A stretch of DNA of 64,000 bases from an uncultured Celeribacter sp. (GCF_963675965.1 NZ_OY780935.1:814001-878000), one strand, 5' to 3'. Shown: positions 34,497 through 43,195, counted from the first letter of the stretch. The notes: generated by a model from the sequence alone, not told the origin. Numbers and translations: made by a program.

Positions 34497-34665
34497 CAGG
34501 TCCTCCAGATCGACTTGCACGCTAGCCTTTGGCGGCAGAGAGCTTCAATCCCACATGCGACCAAGCCCCGCCGACACGCCGGAAAAACTGACCAGACGCT
34601 TAAAAAATAAGCAAGCTTTCGGAGGCTCTGCCATCTGGCGCTTTGCTGTCGAAAGAGGTACAGAA

Positions 34666-34674
34666 ATGCCATGA
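34666..34674 (+). other. Two-codon mini-ORF overlapping the pyrC start
   Basis: The stretch reads ATG CCA TGA, and its stop overlaps the pyrC start as ATGA. GAGG at 34655-34658 lies 7 bases before this ATG but 12 before the pyrC ATG, so ribosomes may start here first. This could couple or limit pyrC translation. Confidence 0.4.
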
Positions 34675-35711
34675 CCGACACACTCACGATCCGCCGCCCC
34701 GACGACTGGCATCTGCATCTGCGCGATGGCGCCATGCTGGAAGCCGTCCTGCCCGAAACCGCGCGCCATTTTGCCCGCGCCATCATCATGCCGAACCTTG
34801 TTCCGCCCGTGGTGAGCTCGGATGACGCCTCCGCCTATCGCGAGCGCATCCTCAAGGCCAACCCGCGCAAGGGCCAATTCGATCCTCTGATGACGCTCTA
34901 CCTGACCGAGCAGACGGATGTAGATGACGTGGCTTTTGCCCATGCCTCGGGTCTGGTCAAAGCCGTGAAGCTCTATCCTGCGGGAGCAACGACCAACTCG
35001 GCCTCTGGTGTGCGCGATTTTGATAACGTCCGTCCTGTGCTGGAAAAAATGGCCGAGATTGGCCTGCCACTGTGCATCCACGGCGAGGTCGTGACACCGG
35101 ATGTCGACATCTTCGACCGGGAAAAGGTCTTTATCGAAACCGTGCTCGACCCGATCCGCCGTGCCACACCGGGCCTGAAAGTGGTGATGGAGCATATCAC
35201 CACGAAAGACGGAGTCGACTATGCCCGTTCTGCCGATGGCAATCTGGGCGCAACGATCACCACGCACCACCTCGTGATCAACCGCAACCACATTCTGGTC
35301 GGCGGCATCAAACCGCATTATTACTGCCTGCCCGTCGCCAAACGCGAAACCCACCGCCAAGCGCTAGTCGAGGCCGCCACCTCGGGCGATCCGCAGTTCT
35401 TTCTGGGCACGGACTCGGCCCCACATCTGGATGGGGCAAAGGAAAATGCCTGCGGCTGTGCTGGCTGTTTCACCGCCACCAACACCATGTCGATCCTCGC
35501 GGAAGTCTTTGAACAGCAAGGCGCACTGGACAAGCTGGAAGCATTCACCTCGATCAACGGCCCGACCTTCTACGGCTTGCCGCTCAATGAGGCGACGATC
35601 ACCCTGCGCAAAGGCGAGCCGGTGCAATATCCCGCAAAAATCGACACCCCAAACGGTCCCGTGACCGTCTTTGACCCGCAAATGCCGCTCCATTGGAGCG
35701 TCGAGGCCTAA
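34671..35711 (+). CDS. pyrC: Dihydroorotase
   Basis: 346-aa class II dihydroorotase (E. coli PyrC type) that cyclises carbamoyl aspartate in pyrimidine synthesis. Zinc ligands H14 and H16 are in WHLHLRDG, and the carbamylated lysine is in VKAVKLYPAGATTNS. The strings MEHITTKDGVDYA and TDSAPHLDGAKENACGCAGC are also typical. The start MTDTLTIRRPDDWHLH is the family start. pyrE follows after 17 bases, so they form an operon. A two-codon mini-ORF overlaps the start. Confidence 0.97.
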   Translation: MTDTLTIRRPDDWHLHLRDGAMLEAVLPETARHFARAIIMPNLVPPVVSSDDASAYRERILKANPRKGQFDPLMTLYLTEQTDVDDVAFAHASGLVKAVKLYPAGATTNSASGVRDFDNVRPVLEKMAEIGLPLCIHGEVVTPDVDIFDREKVFIETVLDPIRRATPGLKVVMEHITTKDGVDYARSADGNLGATITTHHLVINRNHILVGGIKPHYYCLPVAKRETHRQALVEAATSGDPQFFLGTDSAPHLDGAKENACGCAGCFTATNTMSILAEVFEQQGALDKLEAFTSINGPTFYGLPLNEATITLRKGEPVQYPAKIDTPNGPVTVFDPQMPLHWSVEA

Positions 35712-35728
35712 CCGAAGAGACAGAGACC

Positions 35729-36409
35729 ATGATCCCCACGTCCTTTCCCGATGAAACGGAAATCGCCCGCCTGACCGCACGCATGCTGCTGGAAATCGGC
35801 GCGGTGAATTTTCGCCCCGAAGACCCGTTCATTCTGGCCTCTGGCCTGCCTTCACCGACTTATATCGATTGCCGCAAGCTGATCTCCTATCCGCGCATTC
35901 GCTCCACCCTGATGGACTTCATGGCGGTGCAGATCATGCGCGAGGCCGGTTTTGAAGCCTTCGACAACATCGCAGGCGGCGAGACCGCGGGCATCCCTTT
36001 CTCGGCCCTTGTCGCCGAACGTCTGGGCCTGCCGATGACCTATGTGCGCAAGAAGCCCAAGGGCTATGGCCGCAACGCCCGCATCGAAGGCGAGATGACC
36101 GAAGGTCAGCGCGTGCTTCTGGTCGAGGACCTGACCACCGATGGTGGTTCCAAACTGTCCTTCGTCGACGCGATCCGTGACACCGGCGCAACCTGCAACT
36201 GGACCGCTGTGATCTTCTACTACGGCATCTTCCCGGAAACCGAGAAAACACTCGGCGATCACGGCGTCAAGCTGATCAGCCTGTGCACCTGGTGGGACGT
36301 GCTGGCGGAAGCGAAGAAACAGAAAGTCTTTGACGAAAGCACCCTGGCCGAAGTCGAACACTTCCTGGGGGCTCCGCGTGCCTGGCAGGAAAAACACAAA
36401 GCAAGCTGA
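35729..36409 (+). CDS. pyrE: Orotate phosphoribosyltransferase
   Basis: 226-aa enzyme converting orotate and PRPP to OMP. The PRPP-binding motif is VLLVEDLTTDGGSKLSFVDA, the ED-LTTDG form typical of OPRT. The YVRKKPKGYGRNARIEG loop carries catalytic lysines. Start ATG 35729 (MIPTSFPDETEIARL) is 17 bases after the pyrC stop; Shine-Dalgarno GAAGAGACAGAG. Followed by a strong terminator, closing the pyrCE operon. Confidence 0.96.
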   Translation: MIPTSFPDETEIARLTARMLLEIGAVNFRPEDPFILASGLPSPTYIDCRKLISYPRIRSTLMDFMAVQIMREAGFEAFDNIAGGETAGIPFSALVAERLGLPMTYVRKKPKGYGRNARIEGEMTEGQRVLLVEDLTTDGGSKLSFVDAIRDTGATCNWTAVIFYYGIFPETEKTLGDHGVKLISLCTWWDVLAEAKKQKVFDESTLAEVEHFLGAPRAWQEKHKAS

Positions 36410-36437
36410 GGCGTTCCCCGCCGGATGACCTCAGTTC

Positions 36438-36463
36438 AAACGCCGCCTTAGGGCGGCGTTTTT
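36438..36463 (+). terminator. Intrinsic terminator of pyrCE
   Basis: Stem AACGCCGCC pairing with GGCGGCGTT, loop TTAG, then a run of five T. Confidence 0.93.
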
Positions 36464-36508
36464 GCTTTACCGGCAAAGCCTTCGGCGAGATCTTGCAGGT
36501 CAGGCCGT

Positions 36509-36528
36509 TTATCCACAGGTTATACACT
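36509..36528 (+). promoter_or_regulatory. Two tandem DnaA-box-like sequences upstream of dnaB
   Basis: TTATCCACA (36509-36517) is a perfect match to the strong DnaA box consensus. TTATACACT (36520-36528) matches the TTATNCACA consensus at all but the last base. They are in the same orientation, 11 bases apart (one helical turn), about 135 bases upstream of the dnaB start. Confidence 0.55.
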
Positions 36529-36662
36529 TTGAAACGCACCGCCGAGTTGGGTATGCAGGACAAACCCGCCGGGTCCAACGCGACTCGCGCAGGCAGTTCA
36601 CCGAACAGACGACACTGCGCCAACGCAGGCGACATCGAACACACGGGGCGAAAAGGCACGAC

Positions 36663-38219
36663 ATGAGTGATATCGCGACAATTCCTGACAGCCATTCCCC
36701 CGACACAGCGGAGGCCGCAAGCCCGGCCAAACCGTCAAGCAAGGACGATGGATCGGCCGCGCTCATCACCTCTTACGCCGGGGCTGTTCCGCATAATATC
36801 GAAGCGGAACAACAGCTTCTGGGCGCTTTGCTGACCAACAACGATGTCTATGACCGCATTGCTTCGGTGATGTCGGCGGATCACTTTTTTGATCCGGTGC
36901 ATAAGGATATCTTTGAAAAAGCCGCCGAGCGCATTTCCAAGAACATGCTGGCCTCACCGGTCACGCTGAAGGCCTATATGGAAGACCATGAGGGCCTGCG
37001 CGAATTGGGCGGCCCGGCCTATCTGGCGAAACTGGCCGCCAGCGCGATCTCGACCTATGCGGTCCGGGACTATGCGCAGCTGATTTACGACCTGTTCCTG
37101 CGCCGCCAGCTGATCGAACTGGGCAATGAAATTGCGGGGTCTGCAGCCTCCGGGGCGGACCTGCGCGATCCCAGCGAACAAATCGTCGCCGCCGAACAGC
37201 GGCTTTACACGCTGGCCGAACAGGGCAAGGGCGAAAGCGGCTTCACCTCATTCCTGTCCGCTGTCACGCAGGCCGTCCAGAACGCCAATGCCGCCTATGA
37301 GCGCGGCGGCGGCATGGCCGGGATCGCCACCAAGCTGACCGATCTGGACAAGAAAATGGGGGGGCTGCATCCCTCTGACCTGATCATTCTGGCCGGGCGC
37401 CCGTCGATGGGGAAAACCTCGCTGGCGACCAACATCGCGTTCAACATCGCCAAGACCTATCGCAAAGGCCAACTGCCCGACGGGCGGCAAGGGGCGGTCG
37501 AAGGCGGCGTTGTCGGCTTTTATTCGCTGGAGATGAGCGCCGAACAGCTGGCCGCGCGTATTCTGGCCGAAGCCTCTGAGATTTCGTCCCACAAGATCCG
37601 TCAGGGCGACATGACCGAGGAAGAATTCCGCCGCTTCGTGGAAGCCGCGAAGACGCTGGAAAGCTGCCCGCTCTATATCGATGACACGCCCTCGATCCCG
37701 ATTTCGCAGCTGGCCGCCCGGGCCCGCCGCCTGCAACGGACGCATGGCCTTGATCTGCTAATCGTCGACTACCTGCAGCTGGTGCGTGGCACCGCGCGCT
37801 CTGAAGGCAACCGGGTGCAGGAGATCGGCGAGATCTCCATGGGTCTCAAGGCCATTGCCAAGGAACTGAACATCCCGGTGATCGCCCTGTCCCAGTTGAG
37901 CCGGACGGTGGAAAGCCGTGACGACAAACGCCCGCAGCTGTCGGATTTGCGGGAATCCGGCTCGATCGAACAGGACGCCGACGTGGTGATGTTCGTCTAT
38001 CGCGGCGAATACTACAAAGAACGTGAAAAACCCGATGACGACAATCTGGAAGCCATGGAAAAATGGATGGCCGACATGGAACGCCTGCACGCCAAGGCCG
38101 AGGTGATCCTGGGCAAGCAGCGTCACGGTCCCATCGGCACGGTCGAGTTGAGCTTTGAGGCGCAATTCACGCGCTTTGGCAACCTCGCCCGCGAGGATCA
38201 GGGATACACAGACTATTAA
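36663..38219 (+). CDS. dnaB: Replicative DNA helicase DnaB
   Basis: 518-aa hexameric helicase that unwinds DNA at the fork. The N-terminal DnaB domain has VPHNIEAEQQLLGALLTNND. The RecA-like C-terminal domain has Walker A in LAGRPSMGKTSLATNIA, Walker B in LLIVDYLQLVRGT and the sensor region SQLSRTVESRDDKRPQLSDL. The chosen start at 36663 (MSDIATIPDSHSP) has an acidic, low-complexity leader of about 40 residues before the conserved part. No intein is present. It is preceded by possible DnaA boxes. Confidence 0.97.
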   Translation: MSDIATIPDSHSPDTAEAASPAKPSSKDDGSAALITSYAGAVPHNIEAEQQLLGALLTNNDVYDRIASVMSADHFFDPVHKDIFEKAAERISKNMLASPVTLKAYMEDHEGLRELGGPAYLAKLAASAISTYAVRDYAQLIYDLFLRRQLIELGNEIAGSAASGADLRDPSEQIVAAEQRLYTLAEQGKGESGFTSFLSAVTQAVQNANAAYERGGGMAGIATKLTDLDKKMGGLHPSDLIILAGRPSMGKTSLATNIAFNIAKTYRKGQLPDGRQGAVEGGVVGFYSLEMSAEQLAARILAEASEISSHKIRQGDMTEEEFRRFVEAAKTLESCPLYIDDTPSIPISQLAARARRLQRTHGLDLLIVDYLQLVRGTARSEGNRVQEIGEISMGLKAIAKELNIPVIALSQLSRTVESRDDKRPQLSDLRESGSIEQDADVVMFVYRGEYYKEREKPDDDNLEAMEKWMADMERLHAKAEVILGKQRHGPIGTVELSFEAQFTRFGNLAREDQGYTDY

Positions 38220-38228
38220 TCTCCAAGC

Positions 38229-38304
38229 AAAGGAGTGACCCTGCCCGTCCGGCCTGCCAGCCTTTCGGCTTGCCCCCCGGACCACACGGGGTCACAAAAC
38301 GACC
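38229..38304 (+). promoter_or_regulatory. Structured leader of alr with displaced Shine-Dalgarno
   Basis: AAAGGA at 38229-38234 lies directly before a nested hairpin, 38235-38295. Its outer stem is GTGACCC with GGGTCAC, its middle stem GTCCGG (38247-38252) with CCGGAC (38277-38282), and its inner stem AGCC with GGCT (38259-38270). Nine bases (AAAACGACC) separate its end from the alr ATG. No Shine-Dalgarno lies immediately before the start, so folding would place AAAGGA at normal distance from it. Confidence 0.6.
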
Positions 38305-39345
38305 ATGGGCACATCTGTTCTTCATATCGACCTCAATGCCATCGCCGACAACTGGCGCGCGCTGGATCAACTGACCTCACCAGCCACCGAAACGGCTGCC
38401 GTGGTCAAGGCGGACGCCTATGGTCTGGGGGTTGGAAAGGCCGCACGCAGCCTGATGAAAGCGGGCGTGAAAAGCTTTTTCGTCGCCGCCGCCGAGGAAG
38501 GCGTGGCCCTGCGTGACGCCGTTGGTCCGACCCCGTGGATCGGGGTGTTCGGGGGCCACATGGCAGGCGACACCGATATGATCGCGGACATGCATCTGAC
38601 GCCGATGCTGAATTCGCTCGATCAGATCACCCGCCATCTCGAAGCCCTGCCCGGCGCCTCTTTCGGGATTCAGCTCGACACCGGCATGAACCGGCTTGGT
38701 CTGGAGCCCGCCGAGTGGGACGCGGTCAAGGATCTGGTGATGAAGGCAGGCCCCGATCTTCTTATGTCGCATCTGGCCTGCTCCGACGAGCCGGACCATC
38801 CGATGAATGCCCAACAGCTTGCCGCCTTTCACGCCATGACCGATGGTCTGGCGGTACGCAAGGCGCTCTCGGCCACCGGAGGGATTCTGCTGGGGCCGGA
38901 CTATCATTTCGATCTCGTGCGCCCTGGCATCGGCCTCTATGGCGGCCTGCCCTTCGAAGCGGCCAAACCTGTCGTGCGCGTCGAATGCCCCGTGATCCAG
39001 ACCCGCGATGTCATGCCCGGCGAATCCGTCGGCTATGGCAACACATGGATCGCGGAACAGCCGACCCGCGTGGCCACCGTCTCGGCAGGCTATGCGGATG
39101 GGATTTCGCGCCAGATTTCGAACAAATGCGTGCTGTTTGACGGCGACACCCCCTGCCCGCTGATTGGGCGGGTGTCGATGGACCTGATCACGGTGGACAT
39201 CACCCATCTGGATCACACACCACGGTCTCTTGATCTGTTGTCATCCCATCAGACGGTTGACGACATCGCCGAGATCGCCGACACCATCGGCTATGAAATC
39301 CTGACATCGCTCGGGCAACGCTATCAAAAACGGTATATTGGATGA
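38305..39345 (+). CDS. alr: Alanine racemase
   Basis: 346-aa PLP enzyme making D-alanine for the cell wall. PLP lysine K35 is in AAVVKADAYGLG, and the second catalytic base Y244 is in GESVGYGNTWIAEQP. The ligand region DTGMNRLGLEPAEW and a C-terminal metal-free SMDLITVDIT are also typical. The start MGTSVLHIDLNAIADNW matches the family. It follows dnaB by 85 bases, with a strongly folded leader, and overlaps the mlaE-type gene by 4 bases. Confidence 0.95.
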   Translation: MGTSVLHIDLNAIADNWRALDQLTSPATETAAVVKADAYGLGVGKAARSLMKAGVKSFFVAAAEEGVALRDAVGPTPWIGVFGGHMAGDTDMIADMHLTPMLNSLDQITRHLEALPGASFGIQLDTGMNRLGLEPAEWDAVKDLVMKAGPDLLMSHLACSDEPDHPMNAQQLAAFHAMTDGLAVRKALSATGGILLGPDYHFDLVRPGIGLYGGLPFEAAKPVVRVECPVIQTRDVMPGESVGYGNTWIAEQPTRVATVSAGYADGISRQISNKCVLFDGDTPCPLIGRVSMDLITVDITHLDHTPRSLDLLSSHQTVDDIAEIADTIGYEILTSLGQRYQKRYIG

Positions 39346-40136
39346 GTGCAGCGCGTTTGATCACCCGGCCTTTGGCCCGCCTTGGGGGCGCTGTGCTGGG
39401 GGCACTGGCCGCGATCGGTCGGGTGACGCTGTTTGCGCTGTCTGCCGCCCGGCATTGCGTCACCCCGCCTTTCTACCGCAACGAGATCCTGCACGCGCTG
39501 ATGAATGTCGGCTACCTGTCCCTGCCGGTGGTCGGGCTGACCTCGGTGTTCACCGGGGCGGCACTGGCCTTGCAGATCTACGCCGGTGGCGCGCGGTTTT
39601 CCGTCGAACAGCTGGTGCCGCAGATCGTCGCGCTTGGCATCGTGCGCGAATTGGGACCGGTGATGGTCGGGCTGATGATGGCGGCGCGGGTGACCTCTTC
39701 GGTGGCGGCCGAAATCGCCACGATGAAGGTCACCGAACAGATCGACGCGCTGGTCACACTCTCGACCCATCCGATGAAATATCTCACTGCACCGCGGATG
39801 CTGGCCGGGCTTGTGACCGTGCCGCTTCTGGTTGCGGTCGGCGACATCATCGGCATTTTCGGCGGCTGGTTTTTGGCCGTGAAAACACTGGATTTCAACT
39901 CCGCGACCTATCTCAAGAACACCGCCGATTTCCTGCAGATGAATGACATCGTCTCGTCTCTGACCAAAGGCGCGGTCTTTGGCGTGATCGCCACGCTGAT
40001 GGGCTGCTACTTCGGCATGAATTCCGGGCGCGGCGCACAGGGCGTGGGTCAGGCGACGAAAACCTCCGTGGTGGCCGCCGCCGTTCTGATCCTGGCCGCC
40101 AACGTGCTTTTGACACAGGCGTTTTTCACCTCATGA
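39342..40136 (+). CDS. mlaE: Mla-type lipid ABC transporter permease
   Basis: 264-aa MlaE-family permease with about five to six TMs. The signature is LGIVRELGPVMVGLMMAARV, followed by TSSVAAEIATMKVTEQIDAL. It moves phospholipids between inner and outer membrane with an ATPase and, usually, an MCE protein (MlaD). Its ATG overlaps the alr stop (ATGA) and its stop overlaps the next gene's ATG, so the two transporter genes are co-translated. No MCE-domain gene is nearby. Confidence 0.92.
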   Translation: MSAARLITRPLARLGGAVLGALAAIGRVTLFALSAARHCVTPPFYRNEILHALMNVGYLSLPVVGLTSVFTGAALALQIYAGGARFSVEQLVPQIVALGIVRELGPVMVGLMMAARVTSSVAAEIATMKVTEQIDALVTLSTHPMKYLTAPRMLAGLVTVPLLVAVGDIIGIFGGWFLAVKTLDFNSATYLKNTADFLQMNDIVSSLTKGAVFGVIATLMGCYFGMNSGRGAQGVGQATKTSVVAAAVLILAANVLLTQAFFTS

Positions 40137-40882
40137 TCCAGCTCGAAGACATCCATAAGGCCTTTGGCCCGAAAGAGATCCTGCGGGGCGTAAACCTGCA
40201 TGTCGCCCGGGGCGAAAGCTGCGTCATCATTGGCGGATCCGGCACCGGGAAATCGGTGACGCTGAAATGCATTCTTGGGCTGATCACCCCGGACCGCGGC
40301 ACCATTCGCGTCGATGGCGAAGACATCACCGCCACAGGCGACCGAGATGCTTTTCTGGCCCGCTTTGGCATGCTGTTTCAAGGGGCCGCGCTGTTTGACA
40401 GCCTGCCGGTCTGGCAAAACGTCGCCTTCCGGCTGTTGCGCGGTTCGCTCAAACGCCCCCGCGCCGAAGCCAAGGACATCGCGATCCAAAAGCTGCGCCG
40501 CGTCGGCCTGTCGCCGGATGTGGCAGATCTGTTCCCGGCAGAACTGTCGGGCGGCATGCAAAAACGCGTGGGGCTGGCCCGGGCCATCGCCGCCAATCCC
40601 GAGATCATCTTTTTCGATGAGCCAACCACCGGGCTGGACCCGATCATGGCGGGCGTGATCAATGAGCTGATCCGCGAAATCGTGGTGGAAATGGGCGCAA
40701 CCGCCGTGACCATCACCCATGACATGACCTCGGTGCGCGCCATTGCCGACAAGGTCGCCATGCTGCACCATGGCAAGATCCGATGGCATGGGCCGGTGCA
40801 GGAGATGGACACCGCCGACGATCCCTATTTGCACCAGTTCATCACCGGATCGGCCGAAGGGCCCATCGAAACCCTGCGATAA
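40133..40882 (+). CDS. mlaF: Mla-type lipid ABC transporter ATPase
   Basis: 249-aa ABC ATPase, MlaF-like. Walker A is GGSGTGKSVTLKCILGL. The signature is LSGGMQKRVGLARAIAANPE and Walker B is IIFFDEPTTGLDPIMAG. The lysine-rich GKSVT version with GGMQKRV is characteristic of the Mla/Mkl group. It pairs with the preceding permease. Confidence 0.93.
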   Translation: MIQLEDIHKAFGPKEILRGVNLHVARGESCVIIGGSGTGKSVTLKCILGLITPDRGTIRVDGEDITATGDRDAFLARFGMLFQGAALFDSLPVWQNVAFRLLRGSLKRPRAEAKDIAIQKLRRVGLSPDVADLFPAELSGGMQKRVGLARAIAANPEIIFFDEPTTGLDPIMAGVINELIREIVVEMGATAVTITHDMTSVRAIADKVAMLHHGKIRWHGPVQEMDTADDPYLHQFITGSAEGPIETLR

Positions 40883-40898
40883 CCCGGAGATTTCCGTT

Positions 40899-41282
40899 AT
40901 GCCATGGCTCGCCCTTGCCCAAAAACTGGCCTTTTGGTTCCCGGTGGTGCTGGCCGTCATCCTCTGGCGGTCGCAACGTGCCCGTGCCTTGTGGCTATTG
41001 GGCCTGACTGTCCTGCAGTTTCTCGCGCTTGTCGTGGTGCGCAGCGTGGCCAGCGGCTATGCCGCTGACGCGGTCGTGCCCCCATGGGACGTGGTGCTGT
41101 TCATGCAACTGTTTCAGGTTCTGCCACTGATCGTGCTGATGGTGCTGGTCGCCCGTGCAACCTCTTTACTGGCCAGCGACATGCGCGGACGCCGGGTGAT
41201 CCGGATCGCGGGCATCCTCTATCTGGCCTTTGGGGCCTTCGTGCTGATGATCCTTGTGCGGGATCTGTTCGGCGGGGCCTGA
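40899..41282 (+). CDS. Small four-TM membrane protein in the Mla cluster
   Basis: 127-aa protein with four hydrophobic segments: LAFWFPVVLAVILWRS, ALWLLGLTVLQFLALVVVRS, VVLFMQLFQVLPLIVLMVLV and IAGILYLAFGAFVLMILVRD. Starts MPWLALAQKLA, 16 bases after the ATPase gene. I recognise no family. Its position between the lipid transporter ATPase and a PqiA-like gene suggests a membrane partner in lipid transport. This is inference from context only. Confidence 0.7.
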   Translation: MPWLALAQKLAFWFPVVLAVILWRSQRARALWLLGLTVLQFLALVVVRSVASGYAADAVVPPWDVVLFMQLFQVLPLIVLMVLVARATSLLASDMRGRRVIRIAGILYLAFGAFVLMILVRDLFGGA

Positions 41283-41285
41283 GAA

Positions 41286-41735
41286 ATGCGGGGGGGATGG
41301 CTGCGGGGTGCCAATCTGACCTTGCTGGTGCTGTTTCCCATCGCCTGGAGCGCGCCGCTGTTGCGCGCGGGCCTGTTGCCGCTGTTCCGCCTATCGGAAA
41401 TATCTGTGGTCTCGGGCATTGCCGCGCTCTGGCACAAGGACATGGCCCTCGCGCTGGTGGTCATTTTCTTTGCCATGATCGCACCCATCGCCAAGGTCCT
41501 TGCCCTTGAGGCCCTGCTGGGCGGACGCCTGCCTCCCCGTCTCAAGCCTGCGCTTTTTCATCTGGGTCGGCTGGGCATGGCCGATGTGTTTCTCATCGCC
41601 ATCTATATCACCGTGATTAAGGGCATGGGGGTCGGCCGCGTCGAAGTCGGCTGGGGACTGTATCTGTTCACCTTCTGCGTTCTGCTCAGTCTTGCCATGA
41701 GTATTTTCGCAGCAAAGGAAACAAAGTGCGCTTGA
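41286..41735 (+). CDS. PqiA-like membrane protein (half length)
   Basis: 149-aa protein matching one PqiA domain: MIAPIAKVLALEALLGGRLP, then HLGRLGMADVFLIAIYITVI and WGLYLFTFCVLLSLAMSIFA. Classical PqiA has two such domains and about 420 aa; this has one. PqiA proteins work with MCE-domain PqiB to move lipids across the envelope. It starts 3 bases after the previous gene, making a four-gene unit with the Mla-like permease and ATPase. Confidence 0.78.
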   Translation: MRGGWLRGANLTLLVLFPIAWSAPLLRAGLLPLFRLSEISVVSGIAALWHKDMALALVVIFFAMIAPIAKVLALEALLGGRLPPRLKPALFHLGRLGMADVFLIAIYITVIKGMGVGRVEVGWGLYLFTFCVLLSLAMSIFAAKETKCA

Positions 41736-41798
41736 AAGTCGCCCGGCAAACAGACTAGAACGAAGCAAGAACAACATTCAGAACACGCGGAGCGCGCC

Positions 41799-43169
41799 AT
41801 GGCCAAGGCCCAGAAAAATTTCGTCTGCTCGAATTGCGGAGCGGTGACGACCAAATGGTCGGGGCGCTGTGACGGCTGCGGGGAATGGAACACCATTTCC
41901 GAAGAAAAGCCCCTGTCGGCTTCGGGCCCGGCCAAGAAAACTCTGGGCGGGTTGCGGGGCAAGGAAATCCCGCTCACAGATCTTTCCGCCAAGGAAGCGC
42001 CGCCGCCGCGCACATCTTCCGGGCTGACGGAATTCGACCGCGTCTTGGGCGGCGGGCTGGTGCCGGCTTCGGCCATTCTTGTCGGTGGCGATCCGGGGAT
42101 CGGCAAATCGACGCTTTTGCTGCAAGCCGCTGCACGCTTTGCCGACAGCGGGTTGAAGGTGGTCTATATCTCAGGCGAGGAAGCCAGCGCACAGGTCCGG
42201 ATGCGCGCCCGGCGTTTGGGACTGGCGCAGGCCAATGTGAAGCTGGGGGCAGAAACCAATCTGCGCGACATCTTGACGACGCTTGAGGCGGAAGCCCCCG
42301 ACCTGGTGATCATTGATTCCATTCAGACCATGTGGGCCGACAATGTCGAGAGCGCCCCGGGCTCGGTCAGCCAGGTGCGGGCGGCGGCGCACGAACTTGT
42401 GACCTTTGCCAAAACCCGGGGTGTGTCCGTCGTGCTGGTCGGCCATGTCACCAAGGAAGGCCAACTTGCCGGTCCGCGCGTCGTGGAACATATGGTCGAC
42501 ACCGTTCTCTATTTCGAAGGCGAACGCGGGCATCAGTTTCGGCTTTTGCGCGCGGTGAAAAACCGCTTTGGGCCCGCCCATGAAATCGGTGTGTTTGAAA
42601 TGACCGGCGACGGGCTGCGCGAGGTGTCGAACCCCTCCGCGTTGTTCCTGTCTGAACGTGATCAGCCAGTCGCCGGATCGGTGGTTTTCGCAGGAATTGA
42701 AGGCACCCGTCCGGTTCTGGTGGAGTTTCAGGCCCTCATCGCGCCCTCGCCCCACGCCCAGGCCCGGCGCACGGTGGTCGGTTGGGACGGGTCACGTCTG
42801 GCGATGATCTTGGCCGTGCTGGAATCGCGCTGCGGCGTGCCCTTTGCCGGGCTCGACGTCTATCTCAATGTGGCGGGCGGGATGAAAGTTTCTGAACCCG
42901 CCGCCGATCTGGCCGTGGCCGCCGCGCTTTTGTCCGCGCGAGAAGACGTCGCCCTGCCAAAAGATTGTGTGGTTTTCGGGGAACTTTCCCTCTCCGGAGG
43001 GCTGCGTCCGGTCGGTCAGACCGAAAACAGGTTGAAAGAAGCGAAAAAACTTGGTTTTTCATCGGCCATCGCTCCTGCCCGGTCCAAAGCCGTTGAAAAG
43101 AGCGGTATGGATGTCCGGCAGATGGGTGATCTGGTCGGATTTGTCGGAGAGATTTTCGGCGCCGGGTAA
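41799..43169 (+). CDS. radA: DNA repair protein RadA
   Basis: 456-aa recombination helper. The zinc ribbon has C10, C13, C24 and C27 (FVCSNCGAV, RCDGCGEWN). Walker A is GGDPGIGKSTLL at residues 95-106. The KNRFG motif is present (AVKNRFGPAHEIG), and a Lon-protease-like C-terminal domain follows. It promotes branch migration and helicase activity in recombination. A single in-operon position between the PqiA-like gene and cvpA is normal for Rhodobacterales. Confidence 0.96.
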   Translation: MAKAQKNFVCSNCGAVTTKWSGRCDGCGEWNTISEEKPLSASGPAKKTLGGLRGKEIPLTDLSAKEAPPPRTSSGLTEFDRVLGGGLVPASAILVGGDPGIGKSTLLLQAAARFADSGLKVVYISGEEASAQVRMRARRLGLAQANVKLGAETNLRDILTTLEAEAPDLVIIDSIQTMWADNVESAPGSVSQVRAAAHELVTFAKTRGVSVVLVGHVTKEGQLAGPRVVEHMVDTVLYFEGERGHQFRLLRAVKNRFGPAHEIGVFEMTGDGLREVSNPSALFLSERDQPVAGSVVFAGIEGTRPVLVEFQALIAPSPHAQARRTVVGWDGSRLAMILAVLESRCGVPFAGLDVYLNVAGGMKVSEPAADLAVAAALLSAREDVALPKDCVVFGELSLSGGLRPVGQTENRLKEAKKLGFSSAIAPARSKAVEKSGMDVRQMGDLVGFVGEIFGAG

Positions 43170-43195
43170 GGCGCCCAACAGCAAAGTGAGGCGCC

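Noticed and set aside
38235..38516. A GTG-started frame with a good Shine-Dalgarno running into alr in another frame
   Set aside because: The frame overlaps most of the alr N-terminus with no recognisable sequence; the Shine-Dalgarno is better explained by the hairpin-bridged alr start.
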